33,088 bases of DNA from an uncultured Eubacteriales bacterium (GCA_902477055.1 CABSFY010000012.1:1-33088); one strand, 5' to 3'; shown: positions 7,461 to 16,015, counted from the first letter of the stretch. A program made the numbers and translations. The notes: generated by a model not told the origin, from the letters alone.

Positions 7461-9241
7461 AACACAGAAAACGCTTTGCAACCCTCGCTTTTGCGCTAAT
7501 TCTTGCACTGCTGCTGAACGGCTGCGCAGGTATCCCCGCCCTCTCGCGGGCAACCGAGCCGGCAAAGCCCACAGCGGAAACTCCCACCGAGCTGACGACC
7601 GACTCGCCCCTGCAACCGGTCGTTCCGGCGCTGGAACGCACCGAACCGGACCCGGTCTTCGATGCGGTTTCGTTCAGCGAGATGACTTATGAACGTCCCG
7701 ACAGCGCCGCGCTGTGCAGCGACATTGCCGCCGTGCAGACGATGGTCGAAGGTGGCAGTACGCTGAACGAGGTCCTCGACGCGTTCAATGCCGTCTATGA
7801 CGACTACCGTGTTTTTGATACGATGGCCTCTCTGGCCTACATTCACTACACGCTCGACCTTGAGGACGAATTCTATACTGCGGAAAACGCATGGTGCGAC
7901 GAGCAAAGCCCGTTGGTTTCGCAGGCGCTGGAAAAGTGCTACATCGCCATGGCGCAAAGTCCGCTGCGCGACGAGCTGGAGGCCGAATCCTTCGGCGAAG
8001 GATTCTTCGAGTTCTATGACGAAAATCAGGTCTACTCCAACGACCGCGTTGTCGAGCTGATGCAGCAGGACGCGGCGCTGCAAACCGAATACATGGCGCT
8101 GCAAAGCAACCAGACGATCGAATGGGAAGGCCGGGAGCAGCTCTTTGACGATGTTGTGGACGCGGTAAGCGGTGATTACACCTCATATCTTGCCGCCTAT
8201 ACGACCTATTATGACAAATATAATCCTCTTGTAGCGGATATTTTCATCCGGCAGATCAAGGTGCGCAAGGAGATTGCGCGGGAGCTGGGCTATGACAGCT
8301 ATGCCGACTTTGCCTATGAATACACCTACCAGCGCGACTATACGCCGGAGCAGGTCGCGCAGTACACTGACGACATTGCCTCGGAAATGGCAAGCCTGTT
8401 CCTCGTCGCCGCCTATAACTCCTACAGTGAGGAGATGGATACGGACACGAGCTTCCGGATGTTGGCCGAAACGGCTGCTGCCTTCGGCGGCGAAATCGAG
8501 GACGCGTACGACTATATGACGGAATACGGGCTGTTCGACCTCAGCAAATCCTCCAGTAAGATGCCCGGCTCTTACATGACCTATCTGACTGCGTACGAAA
8601 TGCCGTTCCTGTACGTTTCCCCCACCGGGACGATCAACGATCTGCTGACCGAGGTGCATGAATTCGGCCACTTCGTGGACGGCTATGTCAACTGCAACGC
8701 CACGACCTCCATTGACTGCGCTGAAATATTCTCACAGGGACTGGAATTCCTTTCGCTCAACCGGGCGGAGCTGTCGGCAAAGCAGCGCTACGCGCTGACC
8801 GTTTCCAAGGTGTCCGAGGCCGTGACGGTATTCCTCGGCCAGGGCTGCTACGCGGCCTTTGAGCTGGCGGTCTACGATCTGCCCGACGATCAGCTCACGG
8901 CGGAGAACATCAACCGGCTTTTCCTCGAATGCAATGAGAAATTCGGCATGAGCCTGACCGGCATGGAGGACATTGTTGCGCCGGGCTGGATCGACATCCA
9001 GCACTTCCTCATCGCGCCGTTCTATGTTATCAGCTACTGCGTTTCAAACGATGCCGCCCTGCAAATCTTCCAGACAGAAACGGAAAACGGCACGGGATTG
9101 GACCTTTACCGGACGCTGCTCGGCCTCTCGGCGGACAACTCGGTGCTGAATCTGCTCGATGAGGCGGGCATGGAGTCGCCCTTTGCGCCCGGCCGCATTG
9201 CCGAGCTGACGGACTTTTTGACGAAAGAAATTTACGGATGA
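7457..9241 (+). CDS. Lipoprotein zinc metallopeptidase, M3 (oligoendopeptidase-like) family
   Basis: Predicted surface-anchored peptidase, 594 residues. The N-terminus is a lipoprotein signal: basic MKHRKR, a hydrophobic stretch, then the lipobox L-N-G-C with the lipidated cysteine near residue 23. A Pro/Thr-rich linker follows to about residue 60. The catalytic zinc site H401-E-F-G-H405 is followed by Glu430, exactly 29 residues after the first histidine, the spacing seen in M3 peptidases such as thimet oligopeptidase. The rest is acidic and helical, as expected. It overlaps both neighbours by four bases (ATGA junctions), so it is co-translated with the phosphatase and mnmE. Substrate peptides are unknown. 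Known M3 enzymes are mostly cytosolic, so the lipoprotein form is unusual. Confidence 0.88.
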   Translation: MKHRKRFATLAFALILALLLNGCAGIPALSRATEPAKPTAETPTELTTDSPLQPVVPALERTEPDPVFDAVSFSEMTYERPDSAALCSDIAAVQTMVEGGSTLNEVLDAFNAVYDDYRVFDTMASLAYIHYTLDLEDEFYTAENAWCDEQSPLVSQALEKCYIAMAQSPLRDELEAESFGEGFFEFYDENQVYSNDRVVELMQQDAALQTEYMALQSNQTIEWEGREQLFDDVVDAVSGDYTSYLAAYTTYYDKYNPLVADIFIRQIKVRKEIARELGYDSYADFAYEYTYQRDYTPEQVAQYTDDIASEMASLFLVAAYNSYSEEMDTDTSFRMLAETAAAFGGEIEDAYDYMTEYGLFDLSKSSSKMPGSYMTYLTAYEMPFLYVSPTGTINDLLTEVHEFGHFVDGYVNCNATTSIDCAEIFSQGLEFLSLNRAELSAKQRYALTVSKVSEAVTVFLGQGCYAAFELAVYDLPDDQLTAENINRLFLECNEKFGMSLTGMEDIVAPGWIDIQHFLIAPFYVISYCVSNDAALQIFQTETENGTGLDLYRTLLGLSADNSVLNLLDEAGMESPFAPGRIAELTDFLTKEIYG

Positions 9242-10608
9242 ACGAGAAAAACGATGTGATTGCCGCCGTCGCGACGGGAAAGGCCCCGTGCGCAATCGGC
9301 ATTCTGCGGCTGTCCGGCGCAGGCTGCGCCGGGGTCGCGGGAAAAATCTTTACGCCGGACAGCGGAATCTCTCTGACCGACGCACCGAGCCGGAAGCTCC
9401 TGCTCGGTACGCTCCGTGACCGCCATGGCCGTGTGATCGATCAGGCGATGGCCGTCTGCTGCCGTGCGCCGCACAGCTATACCGGCGAGGACACCGTAGA
9501 GCTGCAATGTCACGGTTCTCCCGCCATGCTCTCTGCCGCATTGGAGGCGCTGTTCTGCGTCGGAGCGCGGCAGGCCGGTCCGGGCGAATTTACGAAACGC
9601 GCCTTTCTCAACGGCAAGATGGACCTGACGCAGGCCGAGGCGGTCATCGACCTCATCGATGCCGAAACCGCCGATGCCGCAGCGAACGCCGCCGGGCAGC
9701 TCGGCGGTGCGCTGCTGCGGAGGATCGAGCCGGTCTACGACCGGATGACTGACCTATGCAGCCATTTTCACGCCGTACTGGATTACCCGGACGAGGATAT
9801 CGAGGACTTCGGACTGGACGAGCTGGCGGGAACGCTGGAATTCGCCGACGCGGAGCTGCAACGCCTGCTGGCAACCTACGAGCGCGGCACGTACCTCAAA
9901 AACGGTGTCCGCACGGTGCTGCTTGGCAGGCCGAACGCCGGAAAATCCTCGCTGTTCAACGCGCTGACGGGCTTTGACCGCGTGATCGTCACGGAGATCG
10001 CCGGAACGACGCGCGACACCGTTGAAGAAACCGTCCGTGTCGGGAGCGTCCTCCTGCGTCTGACGGATACCGCCGGAATTCGCGAGGCCGCCGACCGCAT
10101 CGAGGCTCTCGGCGTGGAACGCTCGGAGCAGGCGGCACAGGCGGCGGAGCTTGCGATCTTCGTCTGCGACGGAACACTGCCGCTGAATGATGAGGATCAA
10201 CGCGCGATGCAGGCTGCGAAGCAGGCACCGTATTCGCTGGCCGTTATCAACAAGGCCGACCAACCGCTGGTCGTCCGCCCGGAGGAGCTTCCGTTTGAAA
10301 CGGTCCTCACCCTCTCGGCGCTGACGGGTGAGCATTTGCAGGCGCTCACCGACCGCATCGAGGCGTGGTTCGGCGGCGAAACGCACTGTGACGGGTCGCT
10401 TTTGACCAATCCGCGCCAGTTCGGTGCCATTACTCGCGCCGAGACCGCCCTCGCCCGCGCCGCCGCTGCTCTGCGCAGGGGCATCACGCCGGACGCGGTG
10501 CTGACCGACGTGGAGGATGCCATGCAGGCCCTCGGCGAGGTCATCGGCCGCACCGTGCGCGAGGACATCACAAATCGTATCTTCTCGCGCTTCTGCGTGG
10601 GAAAATAG
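9238..10608 (+). CDS. mnmE: tRNA uridine-5-carboxymethylaminomethyl(34) synthesis GTPase MnmE
   Basis: With MnmG, MnmE modifies U34 of the tRNA wobble position (cmnm5U/nm5U series). The 456-residue protein is full length. It has an N-terminal folate-binding domain (about 1-120, A-P-x-A-I-G-I-L-R-L-S-G), a helical domain, and an inserted G domain with G1 GRPNAGKS (230-237), T-T-R-D, D-T-A-G and N-K-A-D. The C-terminal F-C-V-G-K carries the family's catalytic cysteine. It begins inside the stop of the preceding peptidase gene (ATGA). rsmG follows after eight bases and mnmG after that. Confidence 0.97.
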   Translation: MNEKNDVIAAVATGKAPCAIGILRLSGAGCAGVAGKIFTPDSGISLTDAPSRKLLLGTLRDRHGRVIDQAMAVCCRAPHSYTGEDTVELQCHGSPAMLSAALEALFCVGARQAGPGEFTKRAFLNGKMDLTQAEAVIDLIDAETADAAANAAGQLGGALLRRIEPVYDRMTDLCSHFHAVLDYPDEDIEDFGLDELAGTLEFADAELQRLLATYERGTYLKNGVRTVLLGRPNAGKSSLFNALTGFDRVIVTEIAGTTRDTVEETVRVGSVLLRLTDTAGIREAADRIEALGVERSEQAAQAAELAIFVCDGTLPLNDEDQRAMQAAKQAPYSLAVINKADQPLVVRPEELPFETVLTLSALTGEHLQALTDRIEAWFGGETHCDGSLLTNPRQFGAITRAETALARAAAALRRGITPDAVLTDVEDAMQALGEVIGRTVREDITNRIFSRFCVGK

Positions 10609-10616
10609 GAGCGCCT

Positions 10617-11303
10617 ATGAAGGGAATTTTACGCGAGGAGGCCCGGCTGCTGGGCCTTTCTCTGAGTGAGGAGCAGCTGGCGCAGTGCGAACGCTTTTCC
10701 GACGCGCTGCTGGAGAAAAACAAGGTCATGAATCTGACGGCCATCACCGAGCCGGAGTCTGTCGCGCGGCTGCATTTTGCTGATTGCTTGGCGCTATTGA
10801 CCGTCGAGGAGTTTCGCGGCAAGCGCGTGATCGACGTCGGCTGCGGCGCGGGCTTTCCGGGCGTTCCGCTGAAGCTCGGCGAGCCGACAATTGAGTTGAC
10901 ACTGCTGGACAGTCTGCAAAAGCGCGTCAACTGGCTGCGTGAAACGCTGGAAGCCCTTGCCGTCCCCGCAGAGTGCGTCGCTGCACGCGCGGAGGAATAC
11001 GGCCACCGGGAGGAATTTGATATTGCCGTTTCCCGCGCAGTCGCGCGGCTGAACGTGCTTTGCGAGCTTTGTCTGCCGTTTGTTAAGGTCGGCGGCTGCT
11101 TTATCGCAATGAAGGCGGCATCTGCGCAGGAGGAGATTGACGAGGCAAAGCGCGCCGTTTCTTTGCTCGGCGGCAAGGTTGAGCGCGTCGTGTCCTATTC
11201 CGTCGGCGAGGCGGAGCATCGCGCCGTCGTGATCCGTAAGCTCCGCCCCACGCCGGCCGCCTATCCGCGCCGTTTTTCCAAAATCAAGCAGTCCCCGCTG
11301 TGA
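10617..11303 (+). CDS. rsmG: 16S rRNA (guanine(527)-N7)-methyltransferase RsmG
   Basis: RsmG (GidB) methylates N7 of G527 in the 530 loop of 16S rRNA; loss gives low-level streptomycin resistance in several species. The 228-residue protein carries the SAM-binding signature I-D-V-G-C-G-A-G-F-P-G-V-P-L near residue 72, and the E-K-N-K-V-M-N-L-T-A-I block near 35 that is typical of the family. A GGAGCG ribosome binding site lies just before ATG 10617. Here it sits between mnmE and mnmG, whereas the common Firmicute order is mnmE-mnmG-rsmG. Confidence 0.96.
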   Translation: MKGILREEARLLGLSLSEEQLAQCERFSDALLEKNKVMNLTAITEPESVARLHFADCLALLTVEEFRGKRVIDVGCGAGFPGVPLKLGEPTIELTLLDSLQKRVNWLRETLEALAVPAECVAARAEEYGHREEFDIAVSRAVARLNVLCELCLPFVKVGGCFIAMKAASAQEEIDEAKRAVSLLGGKVERVVSYSVGEAEHRAVVIRKLRPTPAAYPRRFSKIKQSPL

Positions 11304-11330
11304 GGCTGCGCCGCAAAGGATCTGATCGAA

Positions 11331-13202
11331 ATGCAATATTTTGCCGGAAGCTATGATGTCGCCGTTATCGGCGCAGGTCATGCCGGAATTGAGGCCGGTC
11401 TTGCCGCCGCACGACTCGGCCTGCATACGGTGGTCTTTACCATCAATCTGGATGCTGTCGGGAATATGCCCTGCAACCCCGCCATCGGCGGCACGGGCAA
11501 GGGACATCTTGTCCGAGAGCTGGATGCACTCGGCGGCGAGATGGCCAAGGCGGCCGATGCCTGCTGCATCCAATACCGGATGCTCAACCGGGGCAAGGGT
11601 CCTGCCGTGCATTCCCTTCGGGCGCAGGCCGACCGCCGCCGCTATCAGGAGCATATGAAGCACCTGTTGGAGCGGGAAAAGAATCTCGACCTGAAGCAGG
11701 CAGCCGTCACGGAGCTGCTGACTGAAAACGGTGCGATTTCAGGGCTTGTAACGCAGCTTGGCGCGGTATATCATGTCCGTGCCTGCGTCATCGCGACAGG
11801 CACGTATCTTGACAGCCGCGTTATCACCGGCGACTGCTCCATCGCCTCCGGGCCGGACGGGATGCGTGCCGCGCTGGAGCTGACGCAGTCGCTGCGCCGC
11901 CTCGGCCTGTCGCTGCGCCGCTTCAAGACCGGTACACCGCCGCGCGTCAACGCCCGCAGCGTTGATTTCACGAAAATGGAGGTCCAGCCCGGCGATACCG
12001 AGCCGGAGCCGTTCTCCCTTTCGACGCAAACGCCGCCGGTCAATCAGGCGGTTTGCTACCTGACCTATACGAACGAAAAAACCCATGAAATCATCCGCGC
12101 CAACCTTGATCGCAGCCCGATCTACGACGGCTCGATCACCGGTGTCGGTCCGCGCTACTGCCCCAGCATTGAAACAAAGATCGTCCGCTTTGCTGACAAG
12201 CCGCGGCATCAGCTCTTTCTGGAGCCGTGCGGACTGAACACGGACGAAATGTATTTGCAGGGCTTTTCCTCCAGCCTGCCGGAGGACGTGCAGCTTGCAA
12301 TGCTGCACACCGTGGCAGGCCTCGAGCACGCGGAAATGCTGCGTCCGGCCTACGCCATCGAGTACGACTGCATCGATCCTACGGAGCTTTCGGCCACGCT
12401 GGAATGTAAAAAGGTACCGGGGCTGTACGGCGCGGGGCAGTTCAACGGCTCGTCGGGCTATGAGGAAGCTGCGGTGCAGGGCTTTGTCGCCGGTGTGAAC
12501 GCCGCGCTGAAGCTGCTGGGCCGGGAACCGATGATCTTGAAACGCTCGGACGGCTATATCGGAACGCTCATCGACGACCTTGTGACCAAAGGCACGGAGG
12601 AGCCGTACCGCATCATGACCTCCCGCAGCGAATATCGCCTGCTGCACCGGCAGGACAACGCTGACGAGCGCCTTTGCCCGATCGGCCACCGCATCGGCCT
12701 GATTTCGGACGCACAGCTTGCCGCCGTGGAGGAAAAATACGCACAGGTCAGAGCAGAAATGCGGCGGCTGGAATCCAGCGGCGTAGCTGCAAGCCCGGCA
12801 CTGAACGATTTTCTGGCCTCGGTCGGCTCTGCCCCGGTCGTCAGCTCGGCGCGGCTGGCTGACCTTCTCCGCCGTCCGGAGCTGAACTATGACCTGCTTG
12901 CGCCGTTTGATAAGGAGCGGCCTTCCCTGCCCCACGCCGTCACCTCGCAGGTTGAAATCCGCATCAAATACGAAGGCTATCTCACGCGGCAGGAACGGCA
13001 GATTGCCGAATTCGCCCGCGAGGAGGAGCGCCTGCTCCCGCCGGACCTGGACTACGAAAGCATCGGCGGCCTGCGTCTGGAAGCGCGGCAAAAGCTGGCG
13101 CAGATCCGCCCGCGCTCCGTCGGCCAGGCCGGACGCATCTCCGGTGTTTCCCCCGCCGACATCGCCGTCCTGCTTATCTGGCTGGAGCGGACAAAAAAAT
13201 GA
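11331..13202 (+). CDS. mnmG: tRNA uridine-5-carboxymethylaminomethyl(34) synthesis enzyme MnmG
   Basis: FAD- and NADH-dependent partner of MnmE in wobble-uridine modification, 623 residues (full length). The N-terminal FAD-binding motif V-I-G-A-G-H-A-G-I-E-A is at about residue 11. The family blocks N-P-A-I-G-G-x-G-K-G-H-L, G-T-Y-L-D-S-R, K-T-G-T-P-P-R and G-S-S-G-Y-E-E-A-A-V-Q-G follow, and the C-terminal helical MnmE- and tRNA-binding region ends in I-S-P/V-A-D-I-type sequence (G-V-S-P-A-D-I-A-V-L-L). ATG 11331 comes 27 bases after rsmG. It is the last gene of the operon, and its stop codon lies within the terminator stem. Confidence 0.97.
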   Translation: MQYFAGSYDVAVIGAGHAGIEAGLAAARLGLHTVVFTINLDAVGNMPCNPAIGGTGKGHLVRELDALGGEMAKAADACCIQYRMLNRGKGPAVHSLRAQADRRRYQEHMKHLLEREKNLDLKQAAVTELLTENGAISGLVTQLGAVYHVRACVIATGTYLDSRVITGDCSIASGPDGMRAALELTQSLRRLGLSLRRFKTGTPPRVNARSVDFTKMEVQPGDTEPEPFSLSTQTPPVNQAVCYLTYTNEKTHEIIRANLDRSPIYDGSITGVGPRYCPSIETKIVRFADKPRHQLFLEPCGLNTDEMYLQGFSSSLPEDVQLAMLHTVAGLEHAEMLRPAYAIEYDCIDPTELSATLECKKVPGLYGAGQFNGSSGYEEAAVQGFVAGVNAALKLLGREPMILKRSDGYIGTLIDDLVTKGTEEPYRIMTSRSEYRLLHRQDNADERLCPIGHRIGLISDAQLAAVEEKYAQVRAEMRRLESSGVAASPALNDFLASVGSAPVVSSARLADLLRRPELNYDLLAPFDKERPSLPHAVTSQVEIRIKYEGYLTRQERQIAEFAREEERLLPPDLDYESIGGLRLEARQKLAQIRPRSVGQAGRISGVSPADIAVLLIWLERTKK

Positions 13203-13229
13203 CGCTGTTTTTTCACAGCGTCATTTTTT
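13194..13229. terminator. Bidirectional terminator between mnmG and the M14 peptidase gene
   Basis: A 15-bp perfect inverted repeat (13194-13208 and 13215-13229, core ATGACGCTGT) with a six-base loop. A runs on the left and T runs on the right make it work in both directions. The left arm includes the mnmG stop codon, and the right arm ends three bases before the end of the convergent peptidase gene. Confidence 0.88.
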
Positions 13230-13231
13230 GT

Positions 13232-14431
13232 TTACAAGCGCAGCCCGAGGGTTAGGATGCCGAGGTTGGCGCGGTAGATTTGGTCGAACTGGGAAAGCGG
13301 AAGGGGGCTTTCGCCCTGACCGACCTCGATGGTATAGCCGGGGCGGTCGAAGTCCTGAATGAACCAGTCCTTATAGCCCGCAAAGCCGGAGGCGAAGGGG
13401 GTGTTTTCCAGCGCATAGCCGCTGACGCGGGCAAATTCCTGTCCGATTGCCTCCGCGCCCGCCGGCTCGATATCTAGGAATTTCCAGTAGATCACCTCGC
13501 CCTGTGCGTGATAGGAAAGCGTGAGGCGGGGCTGCGTTTCACGCGTTAATTTGGCCATCGCCGCGCTTTCCGGCTGGTCGAGCGGGGCCTCGCCGACGTA
13601 ATCGCGCGGAGCCGGCCCGGTGAAGCCGAGGGCAAATTTGTTCTCCCGTGCCTGCTCCCATCCGGCGGGATAGTTCAGGTTCAGATCAACCCCCATCAGG
13701 TTGGCCTTCCAGCCGTTCGGAAACGGGATGGAAGGATAATAGGCGGCGACAAGACGGGCCGCCTCATACTGCCCGCTCTCCGGCGCGATCGCACCCGTCA
13801 CAAGATCGACCCCATCAGGGTTGACCATCGGCACCAGATCGAGCCGGGTGCGTCGAAACAGCGTTGCCGCGTCCATGCCGAAAATCGTTTCCTCATTCAT
13901 GACCGCCTCGGCGTACTGTTCCAGAAAATGCAGCACGACCGGTGTGGTGATCCATTCGTTCGCGTGGTGGCTGGCATTATACAGGACGCTGCGCCTCCCC
14001 TGTCCCATCCGCAGCAGCAGGACGTTCCGGCCGTAGGCGCTGGTAGCAATGACGCTCCGCACGATAAACGGATAGCGGGCCGTCAGCCCCTGTGTGCAGA
14101 CGTTCACCAGCTCCGAGGTAAACGGCACGTCCGTCGGCACCACCGGAAAGCCGAACGGCACAGTCAGATACTGCCCCACGCGGAGCAGCTGCGGGTCCTG
14201 CCCCGGATTGGCGGTACGAATAGCGCGAACCGTCGTACCAAACCGGCGTGCAAGTTTATAATACGTATCACCGCGCTGGACCATATAGCGCTCATAGCCC
14301 AGCAAAAACGGCATCAGCCGCTGCATGGTCAAAATATCCTCGCCGCCAGATGGATATAACCCCTCCCGGAGCTGGAATTCCGCAAGCGATGCCGCGCCCG
14401 CCCGGCGCAGCGCAAGTTCCGTCAAGCTCAA
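13232..14431 (-). CDS. M14-family gamma-D-glutamyl-L-diamino acid endopeptidase with LysM domain
   Basis: Zinc carboxypeptidase-fold enzyme of the ENP1 type, which cuts the gamma-D-Glu-diamino-acid bond of peptidoglycan stem peptides. From TTG 14431 it has 399 residues. In order it has a partial peptidoglycan-binding repeat (L-A-E-F-Q...G-L-Y-P), one LysM domain (about 47-90, Y-M-V-Q-R-G-D-T), and the M14 catalytic domain. Zinc ligands are in H-H-A-N-E-W and S-Y-H-A-Q-G-E, and the catalytic glutamate is in Y-T-I-E-V-G. No signal peptide is present, as reported for the sporulation-associated ENP1 of Bacillus sphaericus. Start choice: TTG 14431 has GGGAGGGG six bases upstream; a GTG at 14449 is in frame but has no site, and a stop codon lies just beyond it. 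The N-terminal binding repeat looks shortened. Confidence 0.87.
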   Translation of the reverse strand: MSLTELALRRAGAASLAEFQLREGLYPSGGEDILTMQRLMPFLLGYERYMVQRGDTYYKLARRFGTTVRAIRTANPGQDPQLLRVGQYLTVPFGFPVVPTDVPFTSELVNVCTQGLTARYPFIVRSVIATSAYGRNVLLLRMGQGRRSVLYNASHHANEWITTPVVLHFLEQYAEAVMNEETIFGMDAATLFRRTRLDLVPMVNPDGVDLVTGAIAPESGQYEAARLVAAYYPSIPFPNGWKANLMGVDLNLNYPAGWEQARENKFALGFTGPAPRDYVGEAPLDQPESAAMAKLTRETQPRLTLSYHAQGEVIYWKFLDIEPAGAEAIGQEFARVSGYALENTPFASGFAGYKDWFIQDFDRPGYTIEVGQGESPLPLSQFDQIYRANLGILTLGLRL

Positions 14432-14466
14432 AAAAATCCCCTCCCGCACACCCTATGCGGAAGGGG
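14430..14466 (-). terminator. Intrinsic terminator after the exporter-like gene, overlapping the next gene's RBS
   Basis: On the minus strand a 13-pair stem (CCCCTTCCGCATA with TGTGCGGGAGGGG, two G-T pairs, loop GGG; 14438-14466) is followed by ATTTTTTT. It lies seven bases after the stop of the membrane-protein gene. The 3' arm contains GGGAGGGG, the ribosome binding site of the M14 peptidase, whose TTG start is at the end of the T tract. Confidence 0.8.
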
Positions 14467-14472
14467 CTTTGT

Positions 14473-15366
14473 TTATTCGCGCATCAGCTCGCCGAGATAA
14501 TCGTAGGCCGCCAGGAGCTTTTCCAGATGGTAATTCATGACAATCGTGTCGCTTGGGTCACAGCGGCGCAGGGCTGCTGCGGGCGGTACGACACCAAGGG
14601 ACTTCAGGCGTTCGGCGTTTTCTTCGCTCAGCTCACCGAGGGAATCCATGCCGCAGACCACCTCCAGCTCCTGCACCATCCTCTGGGCGAGCTGGCGGCA
14701 GCCGAACAGGACCGCCTCGTCGTCCTGCCTGCGCAAAAAGCGCTGGGAATGGTACAGCTCCAGCTCCCGGTCGAGGCTCCGCAGCAGCATAACGAGCGGC
14801 TGTACGTCGGGAATGCACTCACGCACAACGGCGGCCACAGCCTCCGGGATGCTCTGGCGGAGCTGATCCAGCACGGAGAGAATTCTCCGGCGGTTATTAT
14901 ACGGGCGGATGCAGACGTTCACGACCAGCGCCGTTACCAGTCCGATGGCTGTGCAAATCAGGCGGCGTGCACTGTCATTGACGACGTTTTCCGTCGGGAT
15001 AACACAGGAGGAGAGAAAAATCACGCAGGCCAGCGATGCGGAAAAGTTCAGGCGCAGCGCATTGAGCAAAAACAGCAGCAGGAAAACGCCCAGCCCGATC
15101 ACCCAGAACGGCGCGGGCGGCGGGAACAGCAGCACGGAGGCATAGCCCAGCAGCGTCCCGCAGGCGACGCCAACCAGCTGCGTCAGTCCCTGCCGGAGGG
15201 CACGGGAAACGGTCGTTTCCATCGCAATCAATGCGCCGAAGGCCGCATAAAACAGCGACAGCGGCTCCTGCGTCAGCAATCGCGCCAGCAGCACCGAAAG
15301 CGCAGCGGCCAGCGCCGTTTTTAAAATACGCGGGCCGGGAGAAAGGCGGGATTTTGTTGGTTCCAT
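14473..15366 (-). CDS. Aromatic acid exporter (ArAE/FUSC-like) family membrane protein
   Basis: Predicted inner-membrane efflux or transport protein of the DUF939/ArAE_1 type, 297 residues. About six membrane segments fill the N-terminal half (near residues 14-31, 36-50, 61-81, 87-104, 108-123 and 136-153). A cytoplasmic helical domain rich in Arg/Glu/Leu follows. The half-size FUSC-like topology matches Gram-positive members such as B. subtilis YqjA; substrates are not established. Start at ATG 15366 has a strong AAAGGAG ribosome binding site and its own promoter (15397-15424). The terminator right after the stop separates it from the M14 peptidase gene downstream. Confidence 0.8.
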   Translation of the reverse strand: MEPTKSRLSPGPRILKTALAAALSVLLARLLTQEPLSLFYAAFGALIAMETTVSRALRQGLTQLVGVACGTLLGYASVLLFPPPAPFWVIGLGVFLLLFLLNALRLNFSASLACVIFLSSCVIPTENVVNDSARRLICTAIGLVTALVVNVCIRPYNNRRRILSVLDQLRQSIPEAVAAVVRECIPDVQPLVMLLRSLDRELELYHSQRFLRRQDDEAVLFGCRQLAQRMVQELEVVCGMDSLGELSEENAERLKSLGVVPPAAALRRCDPSDTIVMNYHLEKLLAAYDYLGELMRE

Positions 15367-15396
15367 GGCGCACTCCTTTCAGGATGTTACAGGTCC

Positions 15397-15424
15397 AGTA
15401 TAGCAGAAATAAAAGATTATGCAA
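15397..15424 (-). promoter_or_regulatory. Promoter of the exporter-like gene
   Basis: Minus strand: TTGCAT (-35, 15419-15424), 16-base spacer ending in TGC (extended -10), TATACT (-10, 15397-15402). It lies 31 bases upstream of the start codon and back to back with the plus-strand promoter at 15440. Confidence 0.65.
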
Positions 15425-15439
15425 CCCCGCTTTTCGGGC

Positions 15440-15468
15440 TTGTCAGGGCGCGGCAGGATTGGTATAAT
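15440..15468 (+). promoter_or_regulatory. Promoter of the GNAT acetyltransferase gene
   Basis: TTGTCA (15440-15445), 17-base spacer, TATAAT (15463-15468). Transcription would start at about 15475, so the ATG at 15467, which lies within the -10 box, cannot be the translation start. The leader is short and begins almost at the AAAGGAGG ribosome binding site. Confidence 0.75.
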
Positions 15469-15490
15469 GCAGAAAAAGGAGGCGATGGCA

Positions 15491-16015
15491 ATGACCATTC
15501 GCGATGCAGTGGCTGCGGACGTTCCCGCAATGCTGGCAATCTATGCGCCGTTTGTGCGGGAAACTGCGGTCAGCTTTGAATATGAGGTGCCTTCGGAGGC
15601 AGAATTCTGGCAGCGGATTCAGGCGCACCGGAAAATTCTCCCATGGCTGGTCTGCGAGGAGGACGGGCGCGTTATCGGTTACGCCTATGCCGGACTGGCC
15701 TTTGAGCGTGCCGCCTATCGGTGGAATGCGGAAATCTCCTGCTATCTTGCCCCGGAAGCGCGACGGCGTGGCATCGGGCGGCAGCTTTACCGGAAAATCG
15801 AAACCACCCTGACCGCGCTTGGCTATCGGAAGCTGTTTGCCGTCGTCACCTCGGCCAACGACGCGTCCCTCGCGTTTCATCAGGCGCTCGGCTTTCACGA
15901 AACGGCCCGGTTTCCGGCGGTCGGGTTTAAGCTCGGACAGTGGTACGATGTGGTCTGGCTGGAAAAGCAGCTCCCCACCGAAGAAAATCCAAAAAATTTT
16001 CCGAAACCCTATTGA
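15491..16015 (+). CDS. GNAT N-acetyltransferase (phosphinothricin/methionine-sulfoximine acetyltransferase type)
   Basis: Acetyl-CoA-dependent N-acetyltransferase, 174 residues. It shows the PAT/MnaT-type N-terminus (T-I-R-D-A-V-A-A-D-V-P-A-M-L-A-I-Y) and the acetyl-CoA loop R-R-R-G-I-G-R-Q-L-Y near residue 94. The C-terminal block S-A-N-D-A-S-L-A-F-H-Q-A-L-G-F follows, with K-L-G-Q-W-Y-D-V-V-W-L-E-K at the end. This last motif is characteristic of phosphinothricin/methionine sulfoximine acetyltransferases. Start: AAAGGAGG at 15475-15482 is eight bases from ATG 15491 but only two from ATG 15485, and the promoter rules out earlier ones. The stop codon overlaps the -35 box of the psuK promoter. 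The natural substrate is unknown. Confidence 0.87.
   Translation: MTIRDAVAADVPAMLAIYAPFVRETAVSFEYEVPSEAEFWQRIQAHRKILPWLVCEEDGRVIGYAYAGLAFERAAYRWNAEISCYLAPEARRRGIGRQLYRKIETTLTALGYRKLFAVVTSANDASLAFHQALGFHETARFPAVGFKLGQWYDVVWLEKQLPTEENPKNFPKPY

Noticed and set aside
11739..13091. A 450-codon minus-strand frame opposite mnmG, and similar long frames opposite mreC/mreD, the RlmI-like gene and psuK
   Set aside because: Composition-driven antisense frames; the plus-strand proteins are unmistakable and the antisense translations are Arg/His/Gln-rich without family motifs.
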